Below are positions 8,308 to 17,778 of a DNA stretch of 64,000 nt, one piece after another. A program made the translations under genes and the position numbers. This stretch comes from JABSOG01 sp965277695. GTDB taxonomy: Bacteria; Pseudomonadota; Gammaproteobacteria; Enterobacterales; Alteromonadaceae. The stretch is from the NCBI GenBank assembly GCA_965277695.1, contig CBDIDQ010000147.1, forward strand, positions 7,167-71,166, in the 5' to 3' direction. Every line of letters starts with the position of its first letter. The first letter of the stretch is position 1. The notes under the pieces are model-generated. The model was not told the DNA's origin. It saw only the letters and a list, made by a program, of their open reading frames with translations, and made no database searches.

Positions 8308-8711
8308 ATTAGCCCGGTACAACTGAGCCACACACCACAGGCCATGAAAAACAACACGCCACCATCAGTATTGCCAGCAGCATCAACAACTCGATCAACC
8401 CCCAGTGGGGTGCCAAGATGAAAGAAAATAGCCCCTGACATAACAGCTAAGCCAATGATCGCACCATAAACACGGGTGGTAGGATAAAGTACCAACCCGC
8501 TAGCAACCAGTTCAATCAAACCAATCGTGAGGCCGCCATAATTTTTGAAGCTATCGGCAATCCCAGCCAAAAACCCAATGCCCGCCATCCAGTCACCAAT
8601 GGTATTGAAAATAATTACCGTTTCTTGCGAGCCGCTAAATTTAAACGCCAACGATTGTAAAAATACAAACGCGATATAAATAGCCAGTGCCCATGAGAGT
8701 TTATTTGTCAT
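8268..8711 (-). CDS. DoxX-like four-helix membrane protein
   Basis: 147 aa with four predicted membrane helices: residues about 5-22, 45-65, 72-95 and 115-135. The opening helix plus FVFLQSLAFKFSGSQETVIIF and the spacing of helices fit DoxX/DoxD-type proteins, here with the short GLVLYPTTRVYGAIIGLAVM third helix. Family members are linked to redox stress or quinone-related functions, but the reaction is not established. It follows the YHS-domain gene by 23 bp on the same strand, probably as one operon. YHS and DoxX-type genes occur together elsewhere, which suggests a shared envelope process. Confidence 0.65.
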   Translation of the reverse strand: MTNKLSWALAIYIAFVFLQSLAFKFSGSQETVIIFNTIGDWMAGIGFLAGIADSFKNYGGLTIGLIELVASGLVLYPTTRVYGAIIGLAVMSGAIFFHLGTPLGVDRVVDAAGNTDGGVLFFMACGVWLSCTGLIYINKVSKNPNTI

Positions 8712-8734
8712 CCGTTTTTTCCTTTGTTTTGCTT

Positions 8735-9217
8735 TTATTTAAGCTTTTTCGCCCAATGTTTATCGGCTTTCTTAATCATCTCATCTCTTTCGTCTAGCCA
8801 TTCTTCTTTGATATTACGATTGTAATTAAGGTAAAGCTTGCCATCAACGATGGTGAACTGTTCAGGCTCGATGCTAGCGGTGTCATTATGCGCCATGGCA
8901 AAAGCACAATAACCGCCATACTGTGGCGCATAACGTTGAGGTTCTTGTTTAAAGGCTGTGAGGTTCTTCTGATTGCTGAAACGCCAGTTGGCTCCTTGCC
9001 ATTGAGTTTGAAACTTTTTACTGCCTTCAACCGCTTTGTTCTCGGTGAAATAGGCCACTGTGTCATAACCGTCAACCGCGAGATTGCCAAAATAGCTGGT
9101 ATTAATTTTATCAAATGCGTGAGCGGGTAAGGTAAAGACGGTGAGAGTGAAAAGCATCACCATTAATCCTAAAGCTGAGCGGGTTGCCTTGTGAGTTAAT
9201 TTCTTTAGTGGTGTCAT
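8735..9217 (-). CDS. Exported YHS-domain protein
   Basis: 160 aa. A signal peptide (hydrophobic LGLMVMLFTLTVFTLPAHAF, cleavage near residue 34) precedes a YHS domain: LAVDGYDTVAYFTENKAVEG, WRFSNQKNLTAFKQEPQRY, then APQYGGYCAFAMA with the conserved Cys. Related secreted YHS proteins are thought to bind metal, often copper, in the periplasm; no binding is shown here. It is the first gene of a two-gene unit with the DoxX-like gene. The start at 9217 places the signal peptide n-region (MTPLKKLTHKATRS) correctly. Confidence 0.8.
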   Translation of the reverse strand: MTPLKKLTHKATRSALGLMVMLFTLTVFTLPAHAFDKINTSYFGNLAVDGYDTVAYFTENKAVEGSKKFQTQWQGANWRFSNQKNLTAFKQEPQRYAPQYGGYCAFAMAHNDTASIEPEQFTIVDGKLYLNYNRNIKEEWLDERDEMIKKADKHWAKKLK

Positions 9218-9373
9218 TGTATTTCCTTTTGCTGCCGTTAATGGGGTGGTTGGCTAATGATGTTGACGGGCATTGTAAAGCGTTTTATTCGCCAAGTTAT
9301 CACAATTTGTTCACGATTTGTGTGCAATTATCTGGCATTCATTTAAGGTGCCCGATTTAAACCGACTTTAAGC

Positions 9374-9401
9374 TTGTGTTGTGTCGCAGTCTAAGTATAA
9401 T
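9374..9401 (+). promoter_or_regulatory. Promoter for tRNA-Trp / secE-nusG
   Basis: -10 TATAAT at 9396-9401 with a weaker -35 TTGTGT at 9374-9379, 16-bp spacing. It ends about 78 bp upstream of the tRNA. The -10 is perfect; the -35 is the uncertain part. Confidence 0.55.
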
Positions 9402-9478
9402 ACCGCTCCTATTCTCAAGTCTTCATCTTTATAAGTGGTTATTTATTAAGCCGACTGATGAGTTTTTTTGAATACTGC

Positions 9479-9555
9479 AGGGGTGTAGTTCCAATTGGTA
9501 GAACAGCGGTCTCCAAAACCGATGGTTGGGAGTTCGAGTCTCTCCACCCCTGCCA
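9479..9555 (+). tRNA. tRNA-Trp, anticodon CCA
   Basis: A full cloverleaf can be drawn: acceptor arms AGGGGTG/CACCCCT, anticodon loop CTCCAAA with CCA at 9513-9515, T-arm GGGAGTTCGAGTCTCTC, and an encoded 3' CCA. It is nearly identical to E. coli tRNA-Trp, with a G/A mismatch at the outer end of the anticodon stem. Its place directly before secE-nusG is the common gammaproteobacterial order. Confidence 0.97.
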
Positions 9556-9707
9556 CTTTTTCCAGGTCTTTATGGCCATTAAATGATTGTGTGTCGCTTG
9601 TGCTCTTTTCGTAACAGGTGTCCGGTGTTAAATGAAAAACCTGACGTTAGATGTTGGTTTTTCATTTAAGACTAAGAATAAGCAGACTAAGCAGATAGGT
9701 AGTTATC

Positions 9708-10091
9708 ATGAATGCAAAAGTGGAAAGCGAAGCGGGTAGTACTGCTTTAGATAAAGTAAAATGGACCGCTATCGTAGTGGTGTTAGGCGCGAGTGTTATC
9801 GCCAACAACATGTTCGACGAGATGTCTTTGCTGATTAGAGCCGGTGGTTTTGTTCTCGCCGTGGCTATTGCAGCCGGTATTGCGATGCAAACCGAAAAAG
9901 GTCGCCAGTTTATGGTTTTTGCCAAAGAATCAAGAATCGAAGTACGCAAAGTGGTTTGGCCTAATCGCCAAGAAGCCACGCATACGACGTTAATTATTGC
10001 CGCAGCCACCGTCGTTATGGCGTTGTTTATGTGGGGCCTTGATGCGGTTCTGCTGTGGGTTGTTGGTTTACTGACTGGATTGAGGTTTTAA
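9708..10091 (+). CDS. secE: Protein translocase subunit SecE
   Basis: 127 aa, the same length as the three-helix E. coli form. Two N-terminal membrane helices (residues about 19-35 and 42-60) come before the conserved amphipathic segment SRIEVRKVVWPNRQEATHTT and the essential third helix (about 93-122). It is the small core subunit of the SecYEG channel in the inner membrane. It follows tRNA-Trp and is joined to nusG, whose ATG lies 2 bp past its stop. Confidence 0.96.
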   Translation: MNAKVESEAGSTALDKVKWTAIVVVLGASVIANNMFDEMSLLIRAGGFVLAVAIAAGIAMQTEKGRQFMVFAKESRIEVRKVVWPNRQEATHTTLIIAAATVVMALFMWGLDAVLLWVVGLLTGLRF

Positions 10092-10093
10092 GC

Positions 10094-10765
10094 ATGTCTG
10101 ACAATACGAATGATCAAACAACGGATGGTGTTGATGCTGTGCAAAGCAGTGTAGAAAGTGGTGTTGATGATCAAACGATTGATGATGGCGCTCAAGCCGA
10201 ACCGGTTATCCCTGCCAAACCAGTCAACGAAAAGTTGAAATGGTATGTGGTTCAGGCATTCTCTGGTTATGAGCAACGCGTGAAAAAAGTGTTGACTGAG
10301 CATATCAAACAGCACGAAATGGAAGATAAATTCGGTGACGTTCTGGTCCCTACAGAAGAAGTTATCGAGATGCGAGCCGGACAGAAAAGACGCTCTGAGC
10401 GTAAGTTTTTCCCAGGTTATGTATTGGTTCAAATGGAAATGGGTGAAGATACTTGGCATTTGGTGAAAAGTGTACCTAGAGTGCTAGGTTTCATCGGTGG
10501 TAAATCTGATCATCCTGCGCCGATTTCACAACGTGAAGCCGATGCCATCTTGAATCGTCTGCAAGACTCTGTTGATAAGCCAAAACCAAAAACCTTGTTC
10601 GAACCGGGCGAAGTGGTGCGGGTTATCGATGGTCCATTTGCTGATTTCAGCGGTGTGGTTGAAGAAGTCGATTACGAAAAAAGCCGCGTAAAAGTCTCGG
10701 TGCTTATTTTTGGTCGCTCTACGCCAGTTGATTTGGACTTCGGACAAATCGAAAAAGACAAGTAA
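10094..10765 (+). CDS. nusG: Transcription termination/antitermination factor NusG, with N-terminal extension
   Basis: 223 aa from the ATG at 10094, just after secE; the in-frame start at 10055 lies inside secE and is not used. The NGN domain begins at about residue 44 (KWYVVQAFSGYEQRV) and carries VPTEEVIEMRAGQKRRSERKFFPGYVLVQM. The KOW domain follows (FEPGEVVRVIDGPFADFSGVVEEVDYEKSRVKVSV). NusG binds RNA polymerase and links it to Rho or the ribosome. Odd feature: about 40 acidic, low-complexity residues (many Asp, Gln, Val) stand ahead of the NGN domain, whereas E. coli NusG (181 aa) starts almost directly with it. Confidence 0.95.
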   Translation: MSDNTNDQTTDGVDAVQSSVESGVDDQTIDDGAQAEPVIPAKPVNEKLKWYVVQAFSGYEQRVKKVLTEHIKQHEMEDKFGDVLVPTEEVIEMRAGQKRRSERKFFPGYVLVQMEMGEDTWHLVKSVPRVLGFIGGKSDHPAPISQREADAILNRLQDSVDKPKPKTLFEPGEVVRVIDGPFADFSGVVEEVDYEKSRVKVSVLIFGRSTPVDLDFGQIEKDK

Positions 10766-10786
10766 ATTGACGCAAATAAATTAATG

Positions 10787-10822
10787 AGGCTGCTGATTAG
10801 TTTTTAATCCGCAGCCTTTTTG
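10787..10822 (+). terminator. Rho-independent terminator after nusG
   Basis: AGGCTGC T GATTA, loop GTTTT, TAATC C GCAGCCT, then TTTTTGT. The stem is 13 bp with one mismatch. It separates secE-nusG from the rplK operon. Confidence 0.85.
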
Positions 10823-10888
10823 TACGACTGTTCATTACGCTTTTAAAGCGGACCTGAGCAGTGTTTACCACCAAGGGGAGTCGTTTGA

Positions 10889-10908
10889 GTAAGCATCCTC
10901 GTGCTTAC
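10889..10908 (+). promoter_or_regulatory. Hairpin in the rplK-rplA leader, possible L1 site
   Basis: GTAAGCA, loop TCCTCG, TGCTTAC lies 43 bp before the rplK start. L1 is known to repress its own operon through a leader RNA that mimics its rRNA site. The position fits, but I cannot confirm the L1 consensus by eye. Confidence 0.35.
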
Positions 10909-10950
10909 GAGACTAAGACCCAACTTACATCATGTAAATAAGAGGCTAAT

Positions 10951-11379
10951 ATGGCTAAGAAAGTAGAAGCGCTAATTAAGTTGCAAGTTGCAGCTGGTAT
11001 GGCGAACCCAAGTCCACCGGTAGGTCCTGCACTAGGTCAACACGGTGTTAACATCATGGAATTCTGTAAAGCGTTTAATGCTAAAACAGACAGTCTTGAA
11101 AAAGGTATGCCTGTTCCAGTTATTATTTCTGTTTACAGTGACCGTTCTTTCACTTTTGACACAAAAACGCCGCCAGCGTCGTTTTTGCTGAAAAAAGCTG
11201 CGGGCCTTAAAAAAGGTTCTGGCCGTCCAAATACTGAAAAAGTAGGCACAGTTACACGCGCTCAAATCGAAGAAATCGTTGAAATGAAACGTGCTGATTT
11301 GACTGCTGCTGACATGGACGCGGCTGTCCGTACTATTTCGGGTTCTGCCCGTGCAATGGGTTTGAACGTAGAGGGTTAA
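10951..11379 (+). CDS. rplK: 50S ribosomal protein L11
   Basis: 142 aa, standard length. The N-terminal domain has KLQVAAGMANPSPPVGPALGQHGVNIMEFCK, the proline-rich segment that contacts the GTPase centre. The C-terminal RNA-binding domain includes TRAQIEEIVEMKRADL and the final GSARAMGLNVEG. L11 with L10/L12 forms the stalk base for translation factors. rplA follows 3 bp after its stop, so the two are translated as a pair. Confidence 0.98.
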   Translation: MAKKVEALIKLQVAAGMANPSPPVGPALGQHGVNIMEFCKAFNAKTDSLEKGMPVPVIISVYSDRSFTFDTKTPPASFLLKKAAGLKKGSGRPNTEKVGTVTRAQIEEIVEMKRADLTAADMDAAVRTISGSARAMGLNVEG

Positions 11380-11382
11380 GAA

Positions 11383-12078
11383 ATGGCTAAATTAACAAAA
11401 CGTATGCGTAACGTTCGTGAGAAAGTTGACGCGACTAAAGAATATGACATCAATGATGCGGTTGCATTGCTTAAAGAACTGGCTGCTGCCAAATTCGTTG
11501 AAAGCTTTGATGTTGCGGTAAACCTTGGCGTTGATCCACGTAAATCTGATCAAAACGTTCGTGGTGCTACAGTACTTCCACACGGTACTGGCCGTGACGT
11601 TCGTGTTGCTGTGTTCACACAGGGCGCTAACGCTGAGAAAGCTAAAGAAGCGGGTGCTGATTTAGTTGGTATGGAAGATTTGGCTGAATTAGTCAAAAAA
11701 GGCGAAATGAACTTCGATGTGGTTGTTGCTTCTCCTGATGCAATGCGCGTTGTTGGTCAATTAGGTCAAATCCTTGGTCCACGTGGACTAATGCCTAATC
11801 CTAAAACTGGCACTGTTACCCCAGATGTTGCTACAGCGGTTAAAAACGCTAAAGCAGGTCAGGTACGCTATCGCAATGACAAAAACGGCATCATTCACTC
11901 TACTGTCGGTAAAGTGACCTTTGATGCAGATAAAGTCAAAGAAAACATCGAAGCTTTGTTGGTTGCACTGAAAAAAGGCAAGCCAGCTTCAGCTAAAGGT
12001 GTTTACGTTAAGAAAATTAGTATTTCTACGACTATGGGTGCAGGCATCAAGCTGAACCAAGCGTCAATGGAATTCTAA
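11383..12078 (+). CDS. rplA: 50S ribosomal protein L1
   Basis: 231 aa, near the E. coli length. Typical blocks are GTGRDVRVAVFTQG, the ILGPRGLMPNPKTGTVT signature and YRNDKNGIIHSTVGK. L1 forms the mobile stalk at the ribosomal E site and is the usual feedback repressor of the rplK-rplA mRNA. A separate promoter for rplJ lies just downstream, so rplKA and rplJL-rpoBC are at least partly independent. Confidence 0.98.
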   Translation: MAKLTKRMRNVREKVDATKEYDINDAVALLKELAAAKFVESFDVAVNLGVDPRKSDQNVRGATVLPHGTGRDVRVAVFTQGANAEKAKEAGADLVGMEDLAELVKKGEMNFDVVVASPDAMRVVGQLGQILGPRGLMPNPKTGTVTPDVATAVKNAKAGQVRYRNDKNGIIHSTVGKVTFDADKVKENIEALLVALKKGKPASAKGVYVKKISISTTMGAGIKLNQASMEF

Positions 12079-12121
12079 GCAAGATAAATTACGTAAATCA
12101 GTCAATTAATAAATTGAGTGA

Positions 12122-12150
12122 TTTACAGGGCAACGGTTATTGTCTATAAT
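12122..12150 (+). promoter_or_regulatory. Strong sigma-70 promoter for rplJL-rpoBC
   Basis: -35 TTTACA (12122-12127), 17-bp spacer, -10 TATAAT (12145-12150). Transcription should begin near 12157, about 245 bp upstream of rplJ, which places the L10 leader at the start of the mRNA. Confidence 0.8.
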
Positions 12151-12164
12151 CTGCGCCCTTGAAT

Positions 12165-12401
12165 TTGGGTTGAAGACGTTAAGTCTCTCGTCCAAGACCG
12201 TAGGTGTTACTCTTGGTGAAAACCAAGATAACTTAATTTCCTACGTAGACGGTGCCCCAGAATTTTTTAAACTCTGGACCTCACCGTGGTTTACGCAGTC
12301 GGCAAATTGTTGGCTGTTCATTGAAACTCCAGATCTATTTAATCGCGTCGCCATAAAGGCATAAGTGGTTGAAATCTGGATAAACCAGGAGTTATAAGCC
12401 A
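12165..12401 (+). ncRNA. Ribosomal protein L10 leader (autoregulatory mRNA structure)
   Basis: The long untranslated region before rplJ contains the hallmark CGTAGACGGTGCC ... CTCACCGTGGTTTACGC pairing seen in the E. coli rplJ leader. An inner hairpin CCAGA...TCTGG sits in that stem, and an upstream hairpin CTTGGTgaaaACCAAG lies near 12213-12228. L10 with its L12 copies binds such leaders and blocks translation of rplJ and rplL. The 74-codon open frame across this region is a chance reading. Exact ends are approximate. Confidence 0.8.
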
Positions 12402-12896
12402 ATGGCATTAAATCTTGAAGGCAAAAAAGCGATTGTTGCACAAGTGCAAGACGCTGCCAAAAGTGCATTGTCTGCAGTTGTTGCTGATTCTCGTGGTGTG
12501 ACTGTTTCTGATATAACTATTTTACGTAAAGAAGCCCGTGAAGCCGGCGTTTGGATGAAAGTGGTTCGTAACACTTTAGCTAAACGTGCTGTGCAAGGGT
12601 CTGATTTCGAATGTTTGTCAGATACTTTGGTTGGTCCAAGCTTAATCGCCTTTTCAGCAGAGCACCCGGGTGCTGCTGCGCGTATCTTCTCAGATTTCGC
12701 GAAAAAGAATGAAAAGTTCGAACTTAAAGCTGCTGCCTTCGAAGGTAATGTTGTAGATATTGAGATGCTGGCTAAGCTTCCAACCTACGACGAAGCAATC
12801 GCACGCTTGATGAGTACCATGAAAGAAGCCTCAGCTGGCAAGCTTTGCCGTACTATCGACGCTGTTCGTGCACAAAAAGAAGAGCAAGCTGCATAA
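12402..12896 (+). CDS. rplJ: 50S ribosomal protein L10
   Basis: 164 aa. It starts MALNLEGKKAIVAQVQDAAK with an AGGAG 9 nt upstream. Conserved blocks are SAVVADSRGVTVSDITILRKEAREAG, the RNA-binding VWMKVVRNTLAKRAV, and a C-terminal helix (IARLMSTMKEASAGKLCRTIDAVRA) that carries L12 dimers. It anchors the stalk and represses its own mRNA through the leader just upstream. Confidence 0.98.
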   Translation: MALNLEGKKAIVAQVQDAAKSALSAVVADSRGVTVSDITILRKEAREAGVWMKVVRNTLAKRAVQGSDFECLSDTLVGPSLIAFSAEHPGAAARIFSDFAKKNEKFELKAAAFEGNVVDIEMLAKLPTYDEAIARLMSTMKEASAGKLCRTIDAVRAQKEEQAA

Positions 12897-13021
12897 GTTT
12901 AGCTTTACGCTATGCTTTATTCGGATTTGTTGCTATATACGTAGCGAACCGTTGCACTTGTTTTACCAAAGAGTTTAAAAATAAACGCCTTGTGCGTTTA
13001 ATACTGTAGGAAATTTAAAAA

Positions 13022-13387
13022 ATGTCTGTTTCTAAAGATGAAATCCTTGACGCAATTGCTGAAATGTCAGTAATGGACGTAGTTGCACTAGTTGAAGCTA
13101 TGGAAGAAAAATTCGGCGTAACTGCTGCTGTTGGCGTAGCTGTTGCTGCTGACGCAGGCGGTCCTGCTGAAGAACAAACTGAGTTTGACGTTATCTTGAC
13201 TAGCTTCGGTGGCAACAAAGTTGCTGTTATCAAAGCGACTCGTGCTGCGACTGGTCTTGGTCTTAAAGAAGCTAAGGGCCTTGTTGAAAGTGCACCTGCG
13301 GCGCTTAAAGAAGCTTGTTCTAAAGACGAAGCTGAAGAACTTAAGAAAACTTTCGAAGAAGCTGGTGCTTCTATTGAAATTAAATAA
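13022..13387 (+). CDS. rplL: 50S ribosomal protein L7/L12
   Basis: 121 aa. The N-terminal dimerisation helix pair (DEILDAIAEMSVMDVVALVEAMEEKFGV) is followed by an Ala/Val-rich hinge (AAVGVAVAADAG). The factor-binding C-terminal domain follows (FDVILTSFGGNKVAVIKATR, LGLKEAKGLVESAP). It recruits and stimulates translation GTPases. The 125-bp gap after rplJ carries its own GGAAATTT ribosome binding region. Confidence 0.98.
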   Translation: MSVSKDEILDAIAEMSVMDVVALVEAMEEKFGVTAAVGVAVAADAGGPAEEQTEFDVILTSFGGNKVAVIKATRAATGLGLKEAKGLVESAPAALKEACSKDEAEELKKTFEEAGASIEIK

Positions 13388-13460
13388 TTTGTGCCTGTCG
13401 GAGGCTAACAAAGTCTCTTTTAAGGCGATTGCAAATTATTAACCTGAGCGATCAGGGTCA

Positions 13461-13490
13461 GGCTGGGGGCTAAATGTTCCCAGCCTTTTT
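13461..13490 (+). terminator. Attenuator between rplL and rpoB
   Basis: GGCTGGG ... CCCAGCC followed by TTTTT, in the 225-bp gap between rplL and rpoB. A partial terminator here is a known feature of this operon in gammaproteobacteria; it lowers rpoBC transcription relative to the ribosomal genes. Confidence 0.8.
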
Positions 13491-13612
13491 GCGCTGTAGA
13501 AGTCGCATAAAAACTTCTGTCGATATCATCGAAATGATACAACCGGCGTTTACGCCGTTCAGGCCACCCAACCGGGTGGATAGGGTCACAATTGTGCAAG
13601 CAGAGGAACCCC

Positions 13613-16600
13613 ATGGCTTACTCTTATTCTGAAAAGAAACGAATCCGCAAGGACTTTGGTAAACGTGCCAAGGTAATGGAAATTCCATTTCTATTACAGA
13701 TTCAACTTGAATCGTTTAAAAGTTATATTGAAGCTGACGTCGAAGGCAATTGCGGGATGGAATCAGCGTTCCGTTCGGTATTTCCGATCAAAGCATACTC
13801 AGGTTATTCTGAGCTTCAATATGTATCATACCGTATAGGTGACCCGATTTTTGACGTGAAAGAATGTCAAATTCGTGGTGTCACATTTTCTGCTTCTCTG
13901 CGCGTAAAATTACGCTTGGTGATTTACGATCGTGAAGGTGCCCCGGGCACTGTTAAAGATATTCGCGAGCAAGAAGTTTATATGGGTGAGATCCCCTTAA
14001 TGACCGACAATGGTACCTTTGTTATCAATGGTACTGAACGGGTCATCGTTTCCCAGTTACATCGTTCTCCGGGTGTTTTCTTTGATCATGATAAGGGCAA
14101 ATCCCATTCATCAGGTAAAGTGTTGTATAACGCTCGTGTTATACCTTACCGTGGGTCCTGGTTAGATTTTGAATTTGATGTTAAAGATAATGCTTATGTC
14201 CGGATTGACCGTCGTCGTAAATTACCAGCGACGATCATTCTCAAAGCATTAGAATATACCACCGAACAAATCCTAGAGATGTTCTTTGAAAACGATACCT
14301 TCACTATCAGTGAAAAAACCGTATCGTTGGCGTTGATCCCTGCGCGTTTGCGTGGTGAGTCAGCCCATTTTGATATTAAAGATAATGACGGTAAAGTGAT
14401 TGTTGAAGCGGGTCGTCGTATCACTGCTAGACATATCCGTCAGCTTGAAAAAGCCGGTATGACTGCCCTTGAAGTACCGCATGAATATTTGCTAGAAAAA
14501 GCCTTAGCGAAAAACTACATTGACCAAAGCACTGGTGAAGTGGTCGGTGAAGCCAACGCAGAGGTCACACTTGAGCTGTTAGCTGAGTTGATTAAAGCCG
14601 GTTACAGCACGATTGAAACCTTGTATACCAATGAGTTGGATAACGGTGCCTACATTTCTAATACCTTGCGTATTGATAGTTCAGTGAGTCGTCTTGATGC
14701 CTTGATTGAAATCTATCGGATGATGCGTCCAGGTGAGCCACCAACAAAAGATTCTGCTGAGGCATTGTTTAAAAACTTGTTCTTCTCGTCTGAGCGTTAT
14801 GACTTGTCAGCGGTTGGTCGGATGAAGTTCAATCGTCGCGTTGGTCGTGAAGACTTGACAGGCGAAGGTACGCTAAGCAACGACGATATCATTGAAGTGA
14901 TGAAAACCTTGATCAACATCCGTAATGGTTTAGGTGAAGTGGATGATATCGATCACTTAGGTAACCGACGTATTCGTTCTGTTGGTGAAATGGCTGAAAA
15001 CCAATTCCGTGTTGGTTTGGTTCGTGTTGAAAGAGCCGTCAGAGAGCGTTTGAGCTTGGGCGACCTTGATGCGGTTATGCCTCAAGATTTGATTAACGCC
15101 AAGCCTATTTCGGCAGCGGTTAAAGAATTCTTTGGCTCAAGCCAGTTATCACAGTTTATGGATCAGAATAATCCATTATCAGAAATCACCCACAAACGTC
15201 GTATCTCAGCTTTAGGCCCCGGTGGTCTGACGCGTGAACGTGCGGGCTTTGAAGTGCGTGATGTTCATCCAACTCACTATGGTCGTGTTTGTCCTATCGA
15301 GACTCCTGAGGGGCCAAACATTGGTTTGATCAACTCATTGTCGATTTATGCCAAAACCAACTCCTACGGTTTCCTTGAAACCCCTTATCGTAAAGTGGTC
15401 AACAAAGTGGTCACCAATGACATCGAATATTTGTCAGCGATTGAGGAAGGCAACTTTGTTATCGCCCAGGCGAATGTCGCCATGGATGAGAACAATGTTT
15501 TGATTGGTGACCAATACGGTAACATTCAGTGTCGTTACAAAAACGAATTTGAATTAAAACTGATTGAAGACGTGCAGTTTATGGACGTTTCATCTCAGCA
15601 GATTGTCTCAGTAGCGGCGAATCTTATCCCGTTCCTTGAGCACGATGATGCTAACCGGGCCTTGATGGGATCGAACATGCAACGCCAGGCAGTACCAACG
15701 TTACGAGCGGACAAGCCGCTGGTTGGTACTGGCATGGAAAAAATCGTTGCCCGTGATTCTGGTGTAACCATCATGGCAAAACGTGCGGGTATCGTCAGCT
15801 ATGCTGATGCTAGTCGTATCGTGGTTGATGTGAATAAATCAGACATGCTGGCGGGTGAAGCCGGTATTGATATTTATACCCTGACCAAATACACCCGTTC
15901 AAACCAAAATACCTGTATCAACCAAAAGCCAACAGTAAATGTGGGTGAGCCGGTGGTTAAAGGTGACATCTTAGCGGATGGTCCTTCAACGGATTTGGGT
16001 GAATTGGCTTTGGGTCAAAACCTGCGCGTGGCATTCATGCCATGGAATGGTTATAACTTTGAGGATTCGATCCTCCTTTCTGAGCGTGTTGTTGACGAAG
16101 ATCGTTTGACCACCATTCACATTCAGGAATTAAGCTGTATTGCTCGTGATACCAAACTGGGCTCAGAAGATATTGTTGCTGATATCCCTAATGTTGGTGA
16201 ATCCGCGCTGGCGAAACTGGATGAGTCCGGTATCGTTTATATCGGTGCCGAAGTGAAAGGTGGCGATATCTTAGTGGGTAAAGTAACCCCTAAAGGTGAA
16301 ACTCAGCTGACGCCAGAAGAGAAGCTACTACGGGCTATCTTTGGTGAAAAAGCGGCAGATGTTAAAGACAGTTCTTTACGTGTGCCAAATAGTGTTTCAG
16401 GTACTATCATTGATGTTCAGGTATTCACTCGTGACGGCGTTGAGAAAGACAAACGTGCGGTTGAGATTGAAGAGATGCAGTTGCGCGAAGTGAAGAAAGA
16501 TTTGAACGAAGAGTTCAAAATTCTTGAAGCCGGTATTCGTGGCCGTGGTATTAGCTTGCTTGAAGAAGCGGGTTTCTCACAAGACCGTATGAATGGTATG

Positions 16601-17653
16601 TCTACCATGGAATTGTTAGGCCAGAACTTGCCTGATGAAGAAAACCAAACCGCGCTGGAACAGTTATCTGATCAGCACGCTGACATCAAAGCCGAATACG
16701 ACAACAAGTTTGAAGTTAAACGTCGTAAAATCACTCAAGGTGATGATTTAGCACCGGGCGTACTGAAAATTGTTAAGGTTTACTTAGCCGTTAAACGTCG
16801 CATTCAGCCGGGTGATAAAATGGCCGGACGTCATGGTAACAAAGGTGTTATCTCGACTATCCAGCCGATTGAAGATATGCCTTATGATGAAACTGGTAAT
16901 CCGGTCGATATCGTACTGAACCCGTTAGGTGTACCTTCGCGGATGAACATCGGTCAGGTCCTTGAAACTCATATGGGATTGGCGGCACGGGGTATCGGTG
17001 AAAAAATCGACCGTATGCTTAAAGCCAAGCGCGAAATTGAAGATGTTCGTGGTTTCCTCAAGCAAGTATATGAATTAGGTGATGTTCGTCAGGTTGTTGA
17101 TATTGACAGCTTTACCGACGATGAAGTGATTCGCTTAGCGGATAACTTGCGTGGTGGTTTGCCAACAGCAACCCCAGCGTTTGACGGTGCTTTGGAAACT
17201 GAAATCAAAGCCTTGCTTAAACTGGCTGATTTGCCAGAAAGCGGTCAGCTGAAATTGTTTGATGGGCGCTACTGGGGATAAATTCCAGCGACCTGTCACG
17301 GTAGGTTATATGTACATGTCTGAAACTAAATCACTTGGTTGATGACAAAATGCATGCACGTTCTACGGGTTCTTATAGTCTGGTTACGCAGCAGCCATTG
17401 GGTGGTAAAGCTCAGTTTGGTGGCCAGCGTTTCGGTGAGATGGAAGTATGGGCACTAGAAGCATATGGCGCCGCTTACACCTTGCAAGAAATGTTAACGG
17501 TTAAGTCAGATGACGTGAATGGTCGTACCAAGATGTATAAAAACATCGTTGATGGTGATCATCGTATGGAGCCGGGTATGCCTGAATCCTTTAATGTATT
17601 GGTTAAAGAGATTCGCTCTCTGGGTATTGATATCGGACTCGAGACAGGATTAA
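13613..17653 (+). CDS. rpoB: RNA polymerase beta subunit, 3' end broken by three single-base insertions
   Basis: Starts MAYSYSEKKRIRKDFGK at 13613 behind an AGAGGAA. Unbroken to a stop at 17279-17281 (1222 aa); the remaining beta C-terminus is read from 17335 in another frame. Removing one extra T near 17272 (CGCTACTGGGG), one near 17317 (ATGTCTGAAAC) and one A near 17644 (GAGACAGG) restores a continuous 1345-codon gene ending LEQD and TAA at 17651-17653, close to the E. coli length. The rifampicin region (QFMDQNNPLSEITHKRR) has the wild-type Asp, His and Ser. The catalytic-side segments KMAGRHGNKGVIS and DDKMHARSTGSYSLVTQQPLGGKAQFGGQRFGEME are intact. The breaks are most likely sequence errors, since the gene is essential. 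Confidence 0.93.
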
Positions 17654-17778
17654 GAAAAGCGGATTATCTTTCGGTTGATATTTCCAACAATAATGGGGAG
17701 GGTGGGCCGATAGGTAAACTAAAGGCAAATCACCCGAGATTTTTTAACTCCACGCTAATAAGCGTTGGAGGAAAGGCC

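Noticed and set aside
8888..9130. Plus-strand open frame opposite the YHS gene
   Set aside because: The minus strand encodes a clear YHS protein with signal peptide; the other frame has no recognisable features.
12140..12364. 74-codon open frame upstream of rplJ
   Set aside because: It lies within the L10 leader RNA, has no ribosome binding site or family match, and is explained by that structure.
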